Source: Coemansia sp. RSA 487
Lineage: Eukaryota > Kickxellomycota > Kickxellomycetes > Kickxellales > Kickxellaceae
Direction: 5' to 3'
NCBI GenBank assembly: GCA_027577595.1
Contig: JANBRJ010000028.1
Coordinates: 1 to 64,000, forward strand
DNA length: 64,000 nucleotides
Shown: positions 21,107 to 29,969 of the stretch, in pieces
How positions within the stretch are numbered: the stretch's first letter is position 1
How the letters are laid out: each line of letters starts with the position of its first letter
The notes under the pieces: generated by a model
What the model was told of the DNA's origin: nothing
The model's database searches: none
The model's input: only the letters and a program-made list of their open reading frames with translations
Position numbers and translations under genes: made by a program

Positions 21107-22099
21107 CTATGCCTTTTTGTGTTTTGGTTTTGCCTCGTTTTCCGACATTGGCCGAATCCATATAGAGTCTGGGGAATGATCCTTTTCGCCTTCTTCGTAT
21201 GTGTACGAGGATGCAACAGCTAGGATACTTCCAGATGCATTGAAATCAAGCGAAGACACAGATGTTGGATAGCCCTGATATTGTTTCAGCCGCTTCTTGT
21301 TATCTGGATCCCACAGAGACACAGCGCCATCCGAGCCGCCAGTAACGAACGTGTGGTGCACCGGATGGAATGCAATGGCATTGACGGGGTAGACCAGGTC
21401 GACATTGTTCTCTGCCGGTTGGCGATGGCACTTGAAGGCATAGTTGCTTTTTTCAACGCCGTCAAGATACTCAACCGCAACACGCCCCTCAACAGAACTG
21501 CACACAAAGCCCTGGCAATCGGGCATAAGTCTGATGCATCTAGTCGGGTATTTCAATGAGCTCTCTCGGGTTTCGAACGGAGACTCGAGTTTGCGAATGT
21601 CATACACGAGTATCTTTCTTCCAGCCAGCGCAACTGCCAGAATGTTGTTTTCTAGGGAAATCGAGTACACCCGCTCGTCCACATCTACTTGCCTAACCAA
21701 CGCAGCATCCTCCGGAGCCTTGCAATCCCAGATGCGAAGGGAGCGATCCCAGCTACCGGAAACCAAAAGACCCGACGCGTGCCCAAACTCTATTGTGCTG
21801 ATTTCGCCGTTATGTTTGCCGATCTCTCGAGCGTTTGTATAGTCCGCATCCCATAGAATCAGCCTTCTGTCTAGCCCTCCTGAGAAAGCGCATGTGTTCC
21901 CAAATGCAATGTCCAGAACGGCAGCCTTGTGCTCTCGGTGACTGGCTACCAACCGGTTTCTTCGTGCATCATAAAGGCGCACAGTTTGATCCCACGAGCT
22001 CACCAGAAGCTTGTCGTCTTCGGTTTTGTGGAATTTCACCTGTGATATACCATCGCCTGGCGGCTGCAGAAGCTCGTATTGCTTGGGAGTGTTACTCAT
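21107..22099 (-). CDS. BUB3: Mitotic checkpoint WD40 protein Bub3
   Basis: A 330-residue seven-bladed WD40 protein that binds phosphorylated MELT motifs of the kinetochore scaffold and recruits Bub1/BubR1 in the spindle checkpoint. The opening YELLQPPGDGISQVKFH, LLVSSWDQTVRLYD and GGLDRRLILWD are characteristic. The YPVNAIAFHPVHHTFVTGG segment and SDGAVSLWD near the C-terminus are Bub3 hallmarks and separate it from the export factor Rae1/Gle2. Length equals the family norm. The start is ATG and it is one exon. It is divergent from the sulfoxide-reductase gene, sharing a promoter region of about 320 bp. Confidence 0.93.
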   Translation of the reverse strand: MSNTPKQYELLQPPGDGISQVKFHKTEDDKLLVSSWDQTVRLYDARRNRLVASHREHKAAVLDIAFGNTCAFSGGLDRRLILWDADYTNAREIGKHNGEISTIEFGHASGLLVSGSWDRSLRIWDCKAPEDAALVRQVDVDERVYSISLENNILAVALAGRKILVYDIRKLESPFETRESSLKYPTRCIRLMPDCQGFVCSSVEGRVAVEYLDGVEKSNYAFKCHRQPAENNVDLVYPVNAIAFHPVHHTFVTGGSDGAVSLWDPDNKKRLKQYQGYPTSVSSLDFNASGSILAVASSYTYEEGEKDHSPDSIWIRPMSENEAKPKHKKA

Positions 22100-22331
22100 T
22101 TGCAGTCAACAGTCAGACAAAGGGAGAGGAGAGTGAATAATAAGTAAATAAACAATTCAATTCAATCAAAAGAACCAAAAAGTGTTTTTTTTAAAACCTT
22201 CTGCTTTGGCTGTTATGTCAAGGTTCAAGTCACAGCTCTATCTCCCCCCATCCGATAAATAATTTTCCACACACAAAAAATCAAAACTGATCACTTTTCT
22301 GCTCTGTTCTTTTTCACTTTAGGCTTTGTAC

Positions 22332-22358
22332 TTTTATTTTATTTTATTTTATTTTATT
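22332..22358. repeat. TTTTA microsatellite
   Basis: About five perfect TTTTA units lie in the shared promoter of BUB3 and the sulfoxide-reductase gene, 59 bp before the latter's ATG. A T-rich tract of this kind could influence nucleosome placement or vary in length between strains. Confidence 0.8.
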
Positions 22359-22416
22359 GTCCTTTGTTCACGGCCGACGGTTACTCATATTTGAATACTA
22401 CTCGCGAAAAGAGCAC

Positions 22417-22953
22417 ATGTCTTTTGTTCCAGGATTCAACAACACACTCAACCCCAAAGCACAGTTCTACATGGAGCTTGGCGAGGAGTGCGCTAGCTTG
22501 CTTCAGGGTCAGCAGAATGTGGTGACAAACACGGCAAATGTCTCGTCGCTGGTATACCACAAGATGTTGGAGACGCCAGTGCGCAAGGGAAAGCCAGTTA
22601 ACTGGGCGGGCTTCTATTTGCTTGACCCAAAAAGGGCAAATATGCTGGTCCTTGGGCCGTTTCAGGGCAAACCAGCATGCACGGAGATCATATTCGGAAA
22701 GGGTGTTTGCGGCAGCGCAGCAAGCGAAGCAGCGTCAGTTGTCGTCAAAGACGTCCACAAATTCCCGGGGCATATTGCCTGCGACTCGGCTTCAAAGTCG
22801 GAAATTGTTGTTCCACTGTTGGGCGAGGACGGAAAGGTACATGGGGTGTTTGACATTGACGCATCGGAGATGGATGCATTCGACGACTTTGACCGGATTG
22901 GGCTGGAGGCCATAGCAAAGATGGTTGTTGAAGCATCGGACTTTTCGAGTTAG
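22417..22953 (+). CDS. Free methionine-(R)-sulfoxide reductase (GAF domain)
   Basis: A 178-residue single-GAF-domain enzyme that reduces free methionine-R-sulfoxide, like yeast YKL069W. The core NWAGFYLL, LGPFQGKPAC, FGKGVCG and FPGHIACDSASKSEIVVP is the family signature. Three cysteines lie at about 88, 98 and 122; spacings of 10 and 24 are those of the yeast catalytic and resolving residues. It works in the cytosol with thioredoxin. I moved the start to ATG 22417 since the longer frame opens with TTG. One exon. Convergent with the first AGPAT gene. Confidence 0.93.
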   Translation: MSFVPGFNNTLNPKAQFYMELGEECASLLQGQQNVVTNTANVSSLVYHKMLETPVRKGKPVNWAGFYLLDPKRANMLVLGPFQGKPACTEIIFGKGVCGSAASEAASVVVKDVHKFPGHIACDSASKSEIVVPLLGEDGKVHGVFDIDASEMDAFDDFDRIGLEAIAKMVVEASDFSS

Positions 22954-23079
22954 AATTTTTAAATATATCGTGTATGTCTTGTCAGATTAAAGCGCAAGTA
23001 AGTGCATATTACAAGGGTTTGTCATGACGTGCGTGTGTGCAAGGATGTCATGCATTTGGAGTGAGCAATGTGATGAGTT

Positions 23080-23880
23080 CTAGGCAGCAATGTCTGTATG
23101 TGATGCTATGGATGTTAAGGAAATGCACGCCTTTTGGATTTCGTTGCGGGTGTTGGAAACAAGTGCCGGGATATCCTCTTCGGCCAGGCACTGAGTCGAT
23201 ATCGGAGCAAGCACACGTATGCGGATAATGCAGTTCCGGCGGAAGCGGTAGGAATCCCAGCTGTAGAGCGGGTGGGTGCATTGCACAGCGATAGGGATGA
23301 TTGGGGCGCGGGTGCAATATGCCAGGTAGAAGGCGCCCTTTTTGAACTCGAGCAGAGTTCCGCTCTCGCTGGGGTTGCGCTTGCCTTCGGGAAACATCAC
23401 AATGCTGGTGCGCTCCTTCTCCAGATAATGCAACGAATCTTCAAACAGGGCCCTTACGCTCTGGTTGTCGCCCTGCTTGACAAAAAGATTGCCGCCCAGG
23501 CGCATGAACCAGCCTAGGACGGGAATCCGTGAAATGAACATGTTTGCAACAATCACAGCTCTGCGCGGAAAGACCCACGAAAGCCAGACGGTGTCCAGAA
23601 GGTTTTGGTGGTTAGCGACAATAATGCAAGGCCGGTTGCGCGCGTGCACAAGGTTCTCGGCGCCAATGACCTCGACTGTAATGCCTAGAATGTGCTCCGC
23701 CAGGACGCGCATGGCAACCGCCCCCGCCCAGTTGGTTGCAGGCGTCCGGCGCACTGTGCGCATGAGTGGGCTTGCAAGCATCCCGGCGGCAGATGCAACA
23801 AACACACATTGGATGAAGAGTGCTAGCTGGAGGAAAAAGAAGAGCTTTGCGAGGACGTCGTACAGTATGTGCAGGCCCAT
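23080..23880 (-). CDS. 1-acyl-sn-glycerol-3-phosphate acyltransferase, paralogue A
   Basis: A 266-residue PlsC-family enzyme converting lysophosphatidic acid to phosphatidic acid in ER membranes. N-terminal hydrophobic helices (LYDVLAKLFFFLQLALF) anchor it. Motif I reads NHQNLLD, retaining the catalytic His and Asp. Motif II is near GNLFVKQGD. Motif III reads FPEGKRN, Lys replacing the usual Thr of FPEGTR, and motif IV is the APIIPIAVQ strand. The Thr-to-Lys change in a substrate-binding motif could alter specificity. Start ATG, one exon. It lies about 430 bp downstream of a clear paralogue in the same orientation, so the pair is a tandem duplication. Confidence 0.9.
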   Translation of the reverse strand: MGLHILYDVLAKLFFFLQLALFIQCVFVASAAGMLASPLMRTVRRTPATNWAGAVAMRVLAEHILGITVEVIGAENLVHARNRPCIIVANHQNLLDTVWLSWVFPRRAVIVANMFISRIPVLGWFMRLGGNLFVKQGDNQSVRALFEDSLHYLEKERTSIVMFPEGKRNPSESGTLLEFKKGAFYLAYCTRAPIIPIAVQCTHPLYSWDSYRFRRNCIIRIRVLAPISTQCLAEEDIPALVSNTRNEIQKACISLTSIASHTDIAA

Positions 23881-24310
23881 GCTGCTGGCGCTTGTGCAAG
23901 TTTAGACTGCGGGTGTCGGCGGTTGAAAAATGGAATAGAAATAAAAGAGAGAGGGGCTTCAATTGCAAACACGATGCGAAATGCAGAAAAGCGAGAGCAA
24001 GGCCAAGCAGCAAACCATGACTTTAGCAAAAGAGTGCGGAAAAAAGAAATAAGATGAAAGGAAAAAGAGCAGGGGGACTTCAGATACAGAAGACAATCTT
24101 GACAAAGACAAAAAACAATGGCCATGCCCTGACAGCACACGAAGCTTCAGGTAGTGCGCCACAACAACTATCGCAAACACGTGGCGGAAATGTACGCGAC
24201 GCCTTTCTGCGTCAGAGGCGATATTCAAAATAAGCGGGTTTTATTTATTTATTGCAAAAACGCAACAGATTTAACAGGCGGGGCAGGAGGATGGCACGCG
24301 TCGCTTGCGC
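23881..24310. other. Spacer between the AGPAT paralogues
   Basis: No gene is supported. It contains the upstream region of paralogue A and the 3' region of paralogue B. Several overlapping short frames are shadows of simple A/G-rich sequence. Confidence 0.4.
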
Positions 24311-25132
24311 CTAGGCGTCAATTGAGATGCGAGGCGGCGAGATCTCCCGCAGTCCAGCGAGCATGCGGTCGCGCGTCTGGTTCATTATGAGCTTCAGGTC
24401 CTCTTCGCGTACATTGTCCATGGAGACGGGCTCGAGGATCTTGATTTTCAGGGTGCCGGGGGCGCTCCAGAGCCTGCGCTTGTTGTACAGATTGTGGAAG
24501 TCCATGACCACGACAGGCACTATGGGCACTTTGGCGTGGTACGCAAGCTGGAAGGCGCCGAGCTTGAAGGGCAGCAGGTCAGGGCCGTGCTCGAAGCGGC
24601 CACGCGTGCCCTCAGGGAAGAACCAGACGGAGACGTTCTTGGACTGGAGATCCTGCGACGCCCGCTTGAACATGTCGCTTGAGGACTGCTTGCTGCCGCG
24701 CGAGATAAAGATGTCGCCGGAAAGACGCATAAACCACCCAACGAGCGGGTAGTACGACAGGGCCTTCTTTGCGAGGATCACGGTCTGCTGGGGAAAGATC
24801 CGCCCAAGCATGATCAGATCAAACATGGTCTGGTGGTTGCCGACAAGCACGCAGGGCCTAGCCTTAGCCAGCAGCTCCTCGCCGTCGATCTCAATGCTTA
24901 TGCCCAGCAGCGCGCGCGTTGTGTAGTAGAACGTGCGTCCTACAATCCAGTTGCCTGACGCCTGCTGCCCGACCGCCCACAGAAAGGGCGACGCCAGGAT
25001 TCCCGCCGTCGATGCAACGACCGCACAGAGCGCAAAGTGCACCAGTCGCCTGCCGTAGTTAATACTTCTCGAGAGCCGGCTGCAGAGAGCCAGGCAGCAG
25101 TCGATAAGAAGCGCCCATACCAGCCAGTGCAT
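24311..25132 (-). CDS. SLC1: 1-acyl-sn-glycerol-3-phosphate acyltransferase, paralogue B
   Basis: A 273-residue PlsC-family AGPAT with all canonical motifs. NHQTMFD (motif I) is near residue 98. GDIFISRGSK follows (motif II). FPEGTRGR (motif III) is near residue 170. VPIVPVV is motif IV. Two hydrophobic N-terminal segments anchor it in the ER or lipid-droplet membrane. It is probably the standard Slc1-type enzyme of phosphatidic acid synthesis, given its intact motif III compared with paralogue A. Its coding sequence is noticeably GC-richer than paralogue A, suggesting the duplication is not recent. One exon, start ATG. Confidence 0.92.
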   Translation of the reverse strand: MHWLVWALLIDCCLALCSRLSRSINYGRRLVHFALCAVVASTAGILASPFLWAVGQQASGNWIVGRTFYYTTRALLGISIEIDGEELLAKARPCVLVGNHQTMFDLIMLGRIFPQQTVILAKKALSYYPLVGWFMRLSGDIFISRGSKQSSSDMFKRASQDLQSKNVSVWFFPEGTRGRFEHGPDLLPFKLGAFQLAYHAKVPIVPVVVMDFHNLYNKRRLWSAPGTLKIKILEPVSMDNVREEDLKLIMNQTRDRMLAGLREISPPRISIDA

Positions 25133-25595
25133 TTGAGATCTGTGTTGAATTATGTCACAGAAAAGCCGATGATCGGATTCGATGTTTTGAGCTAGTTACT
25201 TGCAAGAAAGAAAGCGGAAAAGTAGACAAAATCGCAATTCCAGGGGTATAAATGAGATTAAAGAGTCAAGAGCTGCAAACATGCATTCTAAGCAGTTTTC
25301 TAAATTTGGGAAAAGCAAGTAGTCAGCACTCCTCATGGCAATAGTGGTTAAACAAGGATCCAAAAAGTAAGAAAGAGTGCCAGAGCTGTATACTACTATC
25401 CCTTGAGCTTAATCTACATGGCAGCTCTGAGTGCTCTATTGTTCGTTGTCTTTTGCTTTGTGTCTGCAGCAAGAGTGGGCCTTTCTCTCCCTCCTTTTAC
25501 TGTTTGCTGTTTCTCCCTTTGTGTTTACCTTTTTCTTCTTTGCTTCCCATCTTTCCTGGCAAGGTTCTTTTTATTCACACTCAGCACGCAAAACC
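25133..25595. other. Divergent promoter region, AGPAT B / DBF2
   Basis: The two genes point away from each other. The last 130 bp before the kinase start are strongly pyrimidine-rich. No RNA gene or mobile-element trace was seen. An open frame from a GTG at 25431 extends the kinase frame upstream but lacks an ATG. Confidence 0.4.
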
Positions 25596-27524
25596 ATGGC
25601 CGACCGCTTGGCCCAAGGAACCGACTACGACCAGGACCGCCCCAAGAACATGCCGTTTGCCCCGGCAGACGGTGTGATATACCACATGTTCTCCAGCCCC
25701 GGTGTGCAGCAAGGCCTGCCACCCGCGAGCCAGCAAGTGCACTACCAGCAGCAGCAGCAGCAGCAGCAACAACAACAACAACACCATCAGCAACAGATTA
25801 TGATGCAGCAGCAACAGCAGGCCATGGTGCAGCACCAGCAGCAGCACTTCCCGCAGCCCACGCACTCAATTCACCAGGCAATAGCCACCCAGAACGCCTC
25901 TGTTGGAAAGCTGATGGCCCAGGCCGGCAGCAATGGCGGTGGAGGATTTGCTGCGCAGCAGATGCGCAGGAAGCGCCAGAACCCCGGTGCAGACAGCCAT
26001 GGCGGCAGCGGCGAGCCCATGGCTGTAGAGGCTGTGGGGTCGATGACGCGGCGTAACGCATTCCTGGACACAATCGACCCGGCAATCCGGCGCAAGGTCG
26101 AGGCAGCTCAGGTGTATTTCCTAGAGTACTACGTGGACCACCTGACGTACATCGCCAACCGCAGGCGCCGGCTGGGCGACTTCAAGAACGCAATCCGCAG
26201 CGTGCACACGACGCGGCAGCATGTGCAGGACTCGTGGAGCAGCCACTGTATGAACGAATCGTCGATTTTGCGGCGGCGGCGCAACCGCACGCGCGAGCGC
26301 GAGTTCGACATCTTGGCGCAGATCGGGCAGGGCGGGTACGGACAGGTGTTTCTGGCGCGCAAGCGCGACACTGGCGAAGTGTGTGCACTGAAGAAGATGG
26401 CCAAGCAGCTGCTTGTCAAGCTGGGTGAGGTGCAGCACATTCTGACGGAGCGCGACATCCTGCGAACGTCAAAGTCCGAGTGGCTAGTCAAGCTACTATA
26501 CTCGTTCCAGGACCAGCAGTCGCTGTATCTGGCCATGGAGTACGTGCCCGGCGGCGACGTGCGCACGCTGCTGAACCAGAACGGCATCCTGCGGCACCAG
26601 ATTGCGCGCTTCTACATCGGCGAGATGCTGGTGGCGGTGGCGGCACTGCACTCGTTCGGGTACTTTCACCGCGACCTGAAGCCCGAGAACTTCCTCGTCG
26701 ACGCAAAGGGTCACATAAAGCTGACAGACTTCGGCCTGTCACACGGGCACCTGAGCCGCCCGACGCTCGAGGCGATGAAGAAGAAGCTGGACAAGGTCAA
26801 GGACCAGGAAGTTATCTACCACTCATCCAGTGAGAAGCGCAGCTTCTACAAGAACATGCGCCAGGACGACATGCCACGCGCCTACTCAATCGTTGGGTCG
26901 CCCGACTACATGGCGCCCGAAATTCTGTACACATCGCTTGCTATGGACCAGCAACGTAAGAAGAAGAACCCCGACGCGCCGCAGCCGCTTGCCGACGCGC
27001 ACCTGGGCTACGACTTCCGCGTCGATTACTGGTCACTGGGCTGTATCCTGTACGAGTTCCTAGCCAGCTACGCGCCGTTCACCGGTCCGTCTGCCGACGA
27101 TGTCTGGCGCAACGTCTACCATTGGAGTAAGGCTTTCCACCGCCCCGAGTTCGACTCGGCTGAGGCCGAGGGCAACCTGCATCCCGAGGCCTGGGATCTC
27201 ATTCGCCGTCTGGTCAGCCACCGCAACGAGCGTCTGTGCTCAGTCAACGAGGCCGCCGCCCACCCATACTTCCACGCCATGAATCTCAACACCCTCAGGA
27301 CCTCCGAGCGCCCGCCGTTTGTGCCCGAGCTGCAGTCAGACACCGACAAAGCCTACTTTGACGACTTTTCCAACCCCAACGACATGGAGCTGTACCGCGA
27401 CGTCTACAACAAGCGCAAGGAGCTGGACTCGCTGGTCGATGCCCCCAGCGCTGCAGATGGTGTTGACCCTGCCGCATTCATCGGCTTCACATATAGGCAC
27501 AATCGTCTGAATCGCAACTTCTGA
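25596..27524 (+). CDS. DBF2: NDR-family kinase Dbf2/Sid2 (mitotic exit / septation)
   Basis: A 642-residue AGC kinase of the mitotic exit or septation-initiation network, activated by Mob1. A poly-Gln tract spans about residues 50-78. The Mob-binding helix region is VYFLEYYVDHLTYIANRRRR. The kinase domain starts near 237 with IGQGGYGQVFLA. The VAIK-type Lys lies in CALKKM, HRDLKPEN is near 358 and DFGLS follows. A long insert precedes the activation segment SIVGSPDYMAPE. The hydrophobic motif FIGFTYRHN lies near 627. The GGYGQV loop and LTERDIL track Dbf2/Sid2 rather than Cbk1/Orb6. The start was set to ATG 25596. One exon, very GC-rich codon use. An AATAAA lies about 55 bp after the stop. 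Confidence 0.93.
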   Translation: MADRLAQGTDYDQDRPKNMPFAPADGVIYHMFSSPGVQQGLPPASQQVHYQQQQQQQQQQQQHHQQQIMMQQQQQAMVQHQQQHFPQPTHSIHQAIATQNASVGKLMAQAGSNGGGGFAAQQMRRKRQNPGADSHGGSGEPMAVEAVGSMTRRNAFLDTIDPAIRRKVEAAQVYFLEYYVDHLTYIANRRRRLGDFKNAIRSVHTTRQHVQDSWSSHCMNESSILRRRRNRTREREFDILAQIGQGGYGQVFLARKRDTGEVCALKKMAKQLLVKLGEVQHILTERDILRTSKSEWLVKLLYSFQDQQSLYLAMEYVPGGDVRTLLNQNGILRHQIARFYIGEMLVAVAALHSFGYFHRDLKPENFLVDAKGHIKLTDFGLSHGHLSRPTLEAMKKKLDKVKDQEVIYHSSSEKRSFYKNMRQDDMPRAYSIVGSPDYMAPEILYTSLAMDQQRKKKNPDAPQPLADAHLGYDFRVDYWSLGCILYEFLASYAPFTGPSADDVWRNVYHWSKAFHRPEFDSAEAEGNLHPEAWDLIRRLVSHRNERLCSVNEAAAHPYFHAMNLNTLRTSERPPFVPELQSDTDKAYFDDFSNPNDMELYRDVYNKRKELDSLVDAPSAADGVDPAAFIGFTYRHNRLNRNF

Positions 27525-27851
27525 GTCGGCAGCTCTCAGTGCATTTGCTTCTTTTTATCTATCAAACCTCCTTAGCAAATAAACGCCAGTTTTCACCCTT
27601 ATGCACGCTTTTGCGGGATGTGTTTGGCCCTCGCGTCTTGTGGAAGCCGATCGCAGCAGCAGAGATTTGCGCACACGCGTAGACGCGTTCCACCAGAGCC
27701 GTGCTGCGTTGCAGAAAAGGAAATAAAGGCTGTCTCCACCTTTTGCTGTTTCTCTCCTCCCTCAAAAGCCCCCTTTCAATATATTTCTTTGTATCCCTCT
27801 CTTCCCCCAAGATCCCTCCTTTCTTGCTCTGTTGTTTCTTCCCCACACGCA

Positions 27852-28823
27852 ATGTCCACCTCGTCGTCTCCCGCCCGACACCGTGGCCGCCCGCCGGCGC
27901 AGAGCAGCTCAGGTCGCCCTCTGTCGCCGCAGCAGATGGCAAGGCGCCTGCGAACAAGGCTCCGTCTAGCGCGCGCCGCAATTGAGCGCGAAATCGGCCA
28001 TTCAATGACGGCCATTGTTCCCCACACTACCCATGGCTCGCCAAGACCGAACATAGCCCTAGAGCCATATTCGCCGCTGCATCGTCGCCACCGCAGCGGC
28101 ATATCCCTGCTGCGAAGCCTTACCACCCGCGCTCACTCGTACTCGCATGGCGACTTTCCCGCACTGCATGCGGAGTCATCTGTCGACTGTCCAAGGCCGT
28201 TGAACGATATGCCAGCCCTGGGGAACAGTAGCACCTCCAGGTTGCACCGCCACCAGAGCGCCCGGCCTGCAAATACTGCACATAGCAATGCTAGCGCCGT
28301 GCGATCACGCCAGCCAGGGGCAACGTCTACTGCCATGCACCCACTAGATATCCCGTCATCGCCCCCCGATGCCCTCCGTACCCCCAAGATGCTTCCGCTG
28401 GACTATGAGAACGAGGCTGCCCACACTATCCTTATGCTTGCTACGCCCCCTGCCGCCCGCGCTCCATCCCTTTCCGAGTCGCCGTGCAACAGGACAGCGG
28501 TGCTGCATTGCGATCGTTCCACAACACAAAACCCAAACCGCCGCCTCAGCTTTACGAAATGCGCGCCTTCGCATTCGCCCAACCGCTTAAGGCGCGCGCG
28601 GCAACCTGCAACGCAGCAATCTGAGCTGAATACCTACGAGGATGGCCCAGACACCACCGAATCTTTGGCTGATAATATACCTTCCAACCACACGCCCAAC
28701 CTATCGCAGATCACCACATCCGCATATAGTACCTCTGCTGGCATGCGACCTGAATGTCATATGCGTGTCGCTGCCATTCCCCGTGCCTCGCAAAAACCGC
28801 CCCCTACCATAGAAGATATCTAG
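27852..28823 (+). CDS. Low-complexity protein, possible Whi5/Nrm1-type repressor
   Basis: A 323-residue Ser/Pro/Arg-rich protein, largely disordered. Two short patterns recall the fungal Whi5/Nrm1 family of G1/S transcription repressors. An N-terminal amphipathic helix reads RLRTRLRLARAAIEREIG, like the GTB motif that contacts SBF/MBF. A central element, RTPKMLPLDYENEAA then HTILMLATPP, recalls the AA-x-x-LL-x-L-x-SP box. The order differs from yeast, where the GTB motif is nearer the C-terminus. Many SP/TP sites would suit CDK control. The family call is tentative; it could equally be an unrelated disordered protein. Start ATG 27852; one exon. It follows the mitotic kinase by 327 bp with no recognised feature in between. 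Confidence 0.4.
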   Translation: MSTSSSPARHRGRPPAQSSSGRPLSPQQMARRLRTRLRLARAAIEREIGHSMTAIVPHTTHGSPRPNIALEPYSPLHRRHRSGISLLRSLTTRAHSYSHGDFPALHAESSVDCPRPLNDMPALGNSSTSRLHRHQSARPANTAHSNASAVRSRQPGATSTAMHPLDIPSSPPDALRTPKMLPLDYENEAAHTILMLATPPAARAPSLSESPCNRTAVLHCDRSTTQNPNRRLSFTKCAPSHSPNRLRRARQPATQQSELNTYEDGPDTTESLADNIPSNHTPNLSQITTSAYSTSAGMRPECHMRVAAIPRASQKPPPTIEDI

Positions 28824-28910
28824 GCTTTTTTTGCCTATTTTTGGCTTTGTAAATATAGATTTTTTGCAGCAGTCCTCTGCTGCTATGGTGTTTTGTTCTT
28901 CATAAACCGT

Positions 28911-29570
28911 CTATTTATCGTATAACTCTCGACAGCGGTCAAGATATGCTGCTAAATTGGTCTTTGCCATTTTATCAAACACCAGACTTGCCGCCTGTGC
29001 GTGCAAGACCGATACAAACTCATACTCTATTGTAAATCGCACAAGTGTTTGCGCATGCGCTTCCTTGGTGGAGCATGTACGAGCCACCAACCCTGACGGT
29101 GCACTGGACATGTCGCTCCGTGTCTCCGCAAACTCCCATACCGTCTTCATATGCTTGAATATGCCGCCATTTGGAGCAGCCGTTGCGGTGATCCGCCATG
29201 GCCGTTCGATGGCCACTTGCGATGTGTAACGTTCGAAAAACGGAGGATACCCAACCACGAGCTCTGCTTGGACCGTTTCCCGATCAATCGTTGCGCTAGC
29301 CAGGCGTGGTTCCTGCTTGTAGACTGTCGTCTTTTCTGTGTGCCGCGTGTTGTGGAAAACCCTGGATTCCATGCACATCGGCACAAACTCACTGTATCTG
29401 TCTACATCCGCTACCACTTCAAATATATGCTCTTTTGCATAAGGAAATACTTGTGCGTCACTGTATTTCTGCCCTGGCGACGAGCGCAAACCAAAAGATG
29501 GCAGCGATATAAACCATCGTTGGTTTTTGCCGCATATCTGAGCTGCCAAAGCCACTCGTCGTGAAAACAT
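28911..29570 (-). CDS. COQ10: Coenzyme Q-binding protein Coq10
   Basis: A 219-residue START-like (polyketide cyclase/aromatase fold) lipid-binding protein needed for efficient respiration and delivery of coenzyme Q in the mitochondrial inner membrane. The N-terminal 30 residues are Arg/Ser/Phe-rich with no acidic residues (MFSRRVALAAQICGKNQRWF), a good mitochondrial presequence. The signature VVADVDRYSEFVPMC follows, then ELVVGYPPFFERYTS and the C-terminal helix LVFDKMAKTNLAAYLDRC. Length is typical. Start ATG, one exon. It converges on the Whi5-like gene (87 bp between stops) and is divergent from THO7. Confidence 0.93.
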   Translation of the reverse strand: MFSRRVALAAQICGKNQRWFISLPSFGLRSSPGQKYSDAQVFPYAKEHIFEVVADVDRYSEFVPMCMESRVFHNTRHTEKTTVYKQEPRLASATIDRETVQAELVVGYPPFFERYTSQVAIERPWRITATAAPNGGIFKHMKTVWEFAETRSDMSSAPSGLVARTCSTKEAHAQTLVRFTIEYEFVSVLHAQAASLVFDKMAKTNLAAYLDRCRELYDK

Positions 29571-29969
29571 TCGCGGCGTTTATAAAGCCCCAGTGCTTGT
29601 TTTTTTCCAATAATTCAACTGCAAAAGAAAAAAACAAAATTCAAAAGCAACAACAAATAAAAAAGAGATGTAAGCAAAGATAAGCTGGAATCGCAATGCT
29701 TATGTTCTGGCTTTCTTGAGTAGACATGGCACGTGGTACGTGTGTTGGCCCATATGTCAGATTCTGACCATACGTTTCTCTGCAAGTATATAAGCATTCT
29801 CATGGCCTACGCTATTGTTACAATTTTAACTCTGCAAACCACCTTTTACAACATCACTATAAATTTTTTTATAATCGGTACTTTTATTGCGTTCAATTGC
29901 ACCTATTTAGTTTCTACTATTCCTATTGTGTTTATTAGATTAGCAATTTGTCTCCATGCACAATGAAAG
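29571..29969. other. Divergent promoter region, COQ10 / THO7
   Basis: Very AT-rich 400 bp shared by the two genes. No RNA gene or repeat seen. A decoy ATG at 29963 lies 7 bp before the THO7 start in another frame and meets a stop after seven codons, so it could act as a tiny upstream frame. Confidence 0.4.

Noticed and set aside
22205-22245. GGTTCAAGTC string resembling a tRNA T-loop
   Set aside because: The flanking bases do not form T-stem or acceptor-stem pairing; no anticodon arm upstream.
25431-25595. Hydrophobic N-terminal extension of the DBF2 kinase frame
   Set aside because: It opens with GTG, is pyrimidine-rich leader DNA and is not expected in NDR kinases.
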